DNA of 5,765 nucleotides from Prolixibacteraceae bacterium. Lineage in GTDB: Bacteria; Bacteroidota; Bacteroidia; Bacteroidales; Prolixibacteraceae. Location of the stretch: the NCBI GenBank assembly GCA_016930735.1, contig JAFGGF010000436.1:1-5765 (forward strand), written 5' to 3'. The position numbers and the translations under genes are program-made. Below the pieces are notes generated by a model. The model saw only the letters and a list, made by a program, of their open reading frames with translations, was not told the DNA's origin and ran no database searches. Of this stretch, positions 5,189-5,765 are shown one piece after another (position 1 is the first letter of the stretch; every line of letters begins with the position of its first letter).

Positions 5189-5701
5189 TTATTTTGTGAA
5201 AGTATAATCCACAGAACCAGCAGAATGACACTGAAGACACATACCATTCATCAAACTGGCGCCGCGCATTTTCATTCCCGATGAAGGGTCGGTGGCAATA
5301 GAGCCATCGGCATTGAGCATAAACCATTCCCAATCTCCTCCATTCGGACTGAAATCATTTCCCCTTTTCACCATTGCAGTAAATTCATTCACCGATTGGT
5401 CAGGGTTGCTGGAGTGTTTCACAATGATTGTCCCAACCGGAAATTCACCATTTACAGCACTCACGCCATCTTTGTAATAAATCTTCCGGGTTACACTTTC
5501 ATCGTTTCCTGCATGTGCCCCACCCAGCGCCGGGTCTGGACCTTGATTGGTTGCTTCCAATTTCCAACTCATAAAATTACTGAAAGAGCTGTCATCAGCA
5601 ACAAACTCCTGTTTTACATCTTCATCATCGTCGCTGCACGATTGCAAGGAAACTACTAGTGCTAATACTAAAGTAATCTTGAATAATACTGAACTTTTCA
5701 T
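5189..5701 (-). CDS. Cytochrome P460-like lipoprotein with a C-terminal c-type haem motif
   Basis: This 170-residue protein has a lipoprotein signal ending SLQSC (C22 lipidated) and then an acidic linker (SDDDEDVKQE), typical of exported Bacteroidota lipoproteins. The mature domain shows features of the cytochrome P460 family: KIYYKDG, GEFPVGTIIVKH, FTAMVKRG, FSPNGGDWEWF, and a C-terminal CLQCH (C155, C158, H159) for covalent haem attachment. P460 proteins are monohaem cytochromes, some of which oxidise hydroxylamine or bind NO; many relatives have no known substrate, so the reaction here is open. It is probably membrane-anchored and acts in the periplasm. The haem motif lies only 11 residues from the end, as in P460 relatives. 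The gene has its own terminator and shares an upstream element with the adjacent His-rich lipoprotein, so the two are likely expressed under the same conditions. Confidence 0.82.
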   Translation of the reverse strand: MKSSVLFKITLVLALVVSLQSCSDDDEDVKQEFVADDSSFSNFMSWKLEATNQGPDPALGGAHAGNDESVTRKIYYKDGVSAVNGEFPVGTIIVKHSSNPDQSVNEFTAMVKRGNDFSPNGGDWEWFMLNADGSIATDPSSGMKMRGASLMNGMCLQCHSAGSVDYTFTK

Positions 5702-5729
5702 ACGTGTATAAATTTATGGTTACGCCTAT

Positions 5730-5755
5730 TAGTCGCAGCATTTCACAATCCTGAC
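5730..5755 (-). promoter_or_regulatory. Shared two-part promoter-like element, copy ahead of the P460-like gene
   Basis: On the minus strand GTCAGGA (5749-5755) is followed after 10 nt by CTGCGACTA (5730-5738), then ATAGG. It matches the element at 5025-5051. A T-rich tract with ATCTTTTTTT precedes it, up to the window edge. The element ends 28 nt ahead of the ATG at 5701. Confidence 0.6.
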
Positions 5756-5765
5756 AAAAAAAGAT

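Overview
The window looks like chromosomal DNA from a member of the Bacteroidota. It is AT-rich, it lacks Shine-Dalgarno-like leaders, two genes have lipoprotein signal sequences, and a TAnnTTTG-type -7 box lies upstream of the regulator gene. A placement near the Marinilabiliales is only a guess. Every convincing gene is on the minus strand, so transcription runs from high to low coordinates.

From right to left the layout is as follows. (1) A lipoprotein with a C-terminal c-type haem motif, resembling cytochrome P460 (5189-5701), is followed by its own intrinsic terminator (5118-5165). (2) A second lipoprotein of unknown function, rich in His and with a Met/His-rich tail (4364-4987), is also followed by a terminator (4275-4330). 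Both genes carry the same two-part element just upstream (GTCNGGA, 10-11 nt, CTGCGACTA), so they are probably co-regulated, perhaps by an ECF sigma factor. (3) A TetR-family regulator (3402-3980) has matching palindromes upstream of itself and upstream of the next gene. (4) Next come an exported thioredoxin-like protein and an exported peroxiredoxin-like protein; the latter runs off the left edge. A complete IS21-family element (898-3312, istA and istB) sits inside the thioredoxin gene.

The main result is that removing the IS and one copy of its 9-bp target duplication (GAATAAAAC) rebuilds a 155-aa open thioredoxin gene. It then has an ATG at 3339 and a clean export signal (MKHLFLVLFGIGIVSLFISA). 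The window therefore records an apparently recent insertion into a working gene. The ancestral locus was tetR-trx-prx with two operators. It reads as a small envelope thiol-redox operon under a TetR repressor whose only cysteine (C104) lies in a GCLVVN motif like that of the redox sensor NemR. In the present allele the IS separates the regulator and operator from the genes they presumably controlled, and any trx or prx expression must come through or from the IS.
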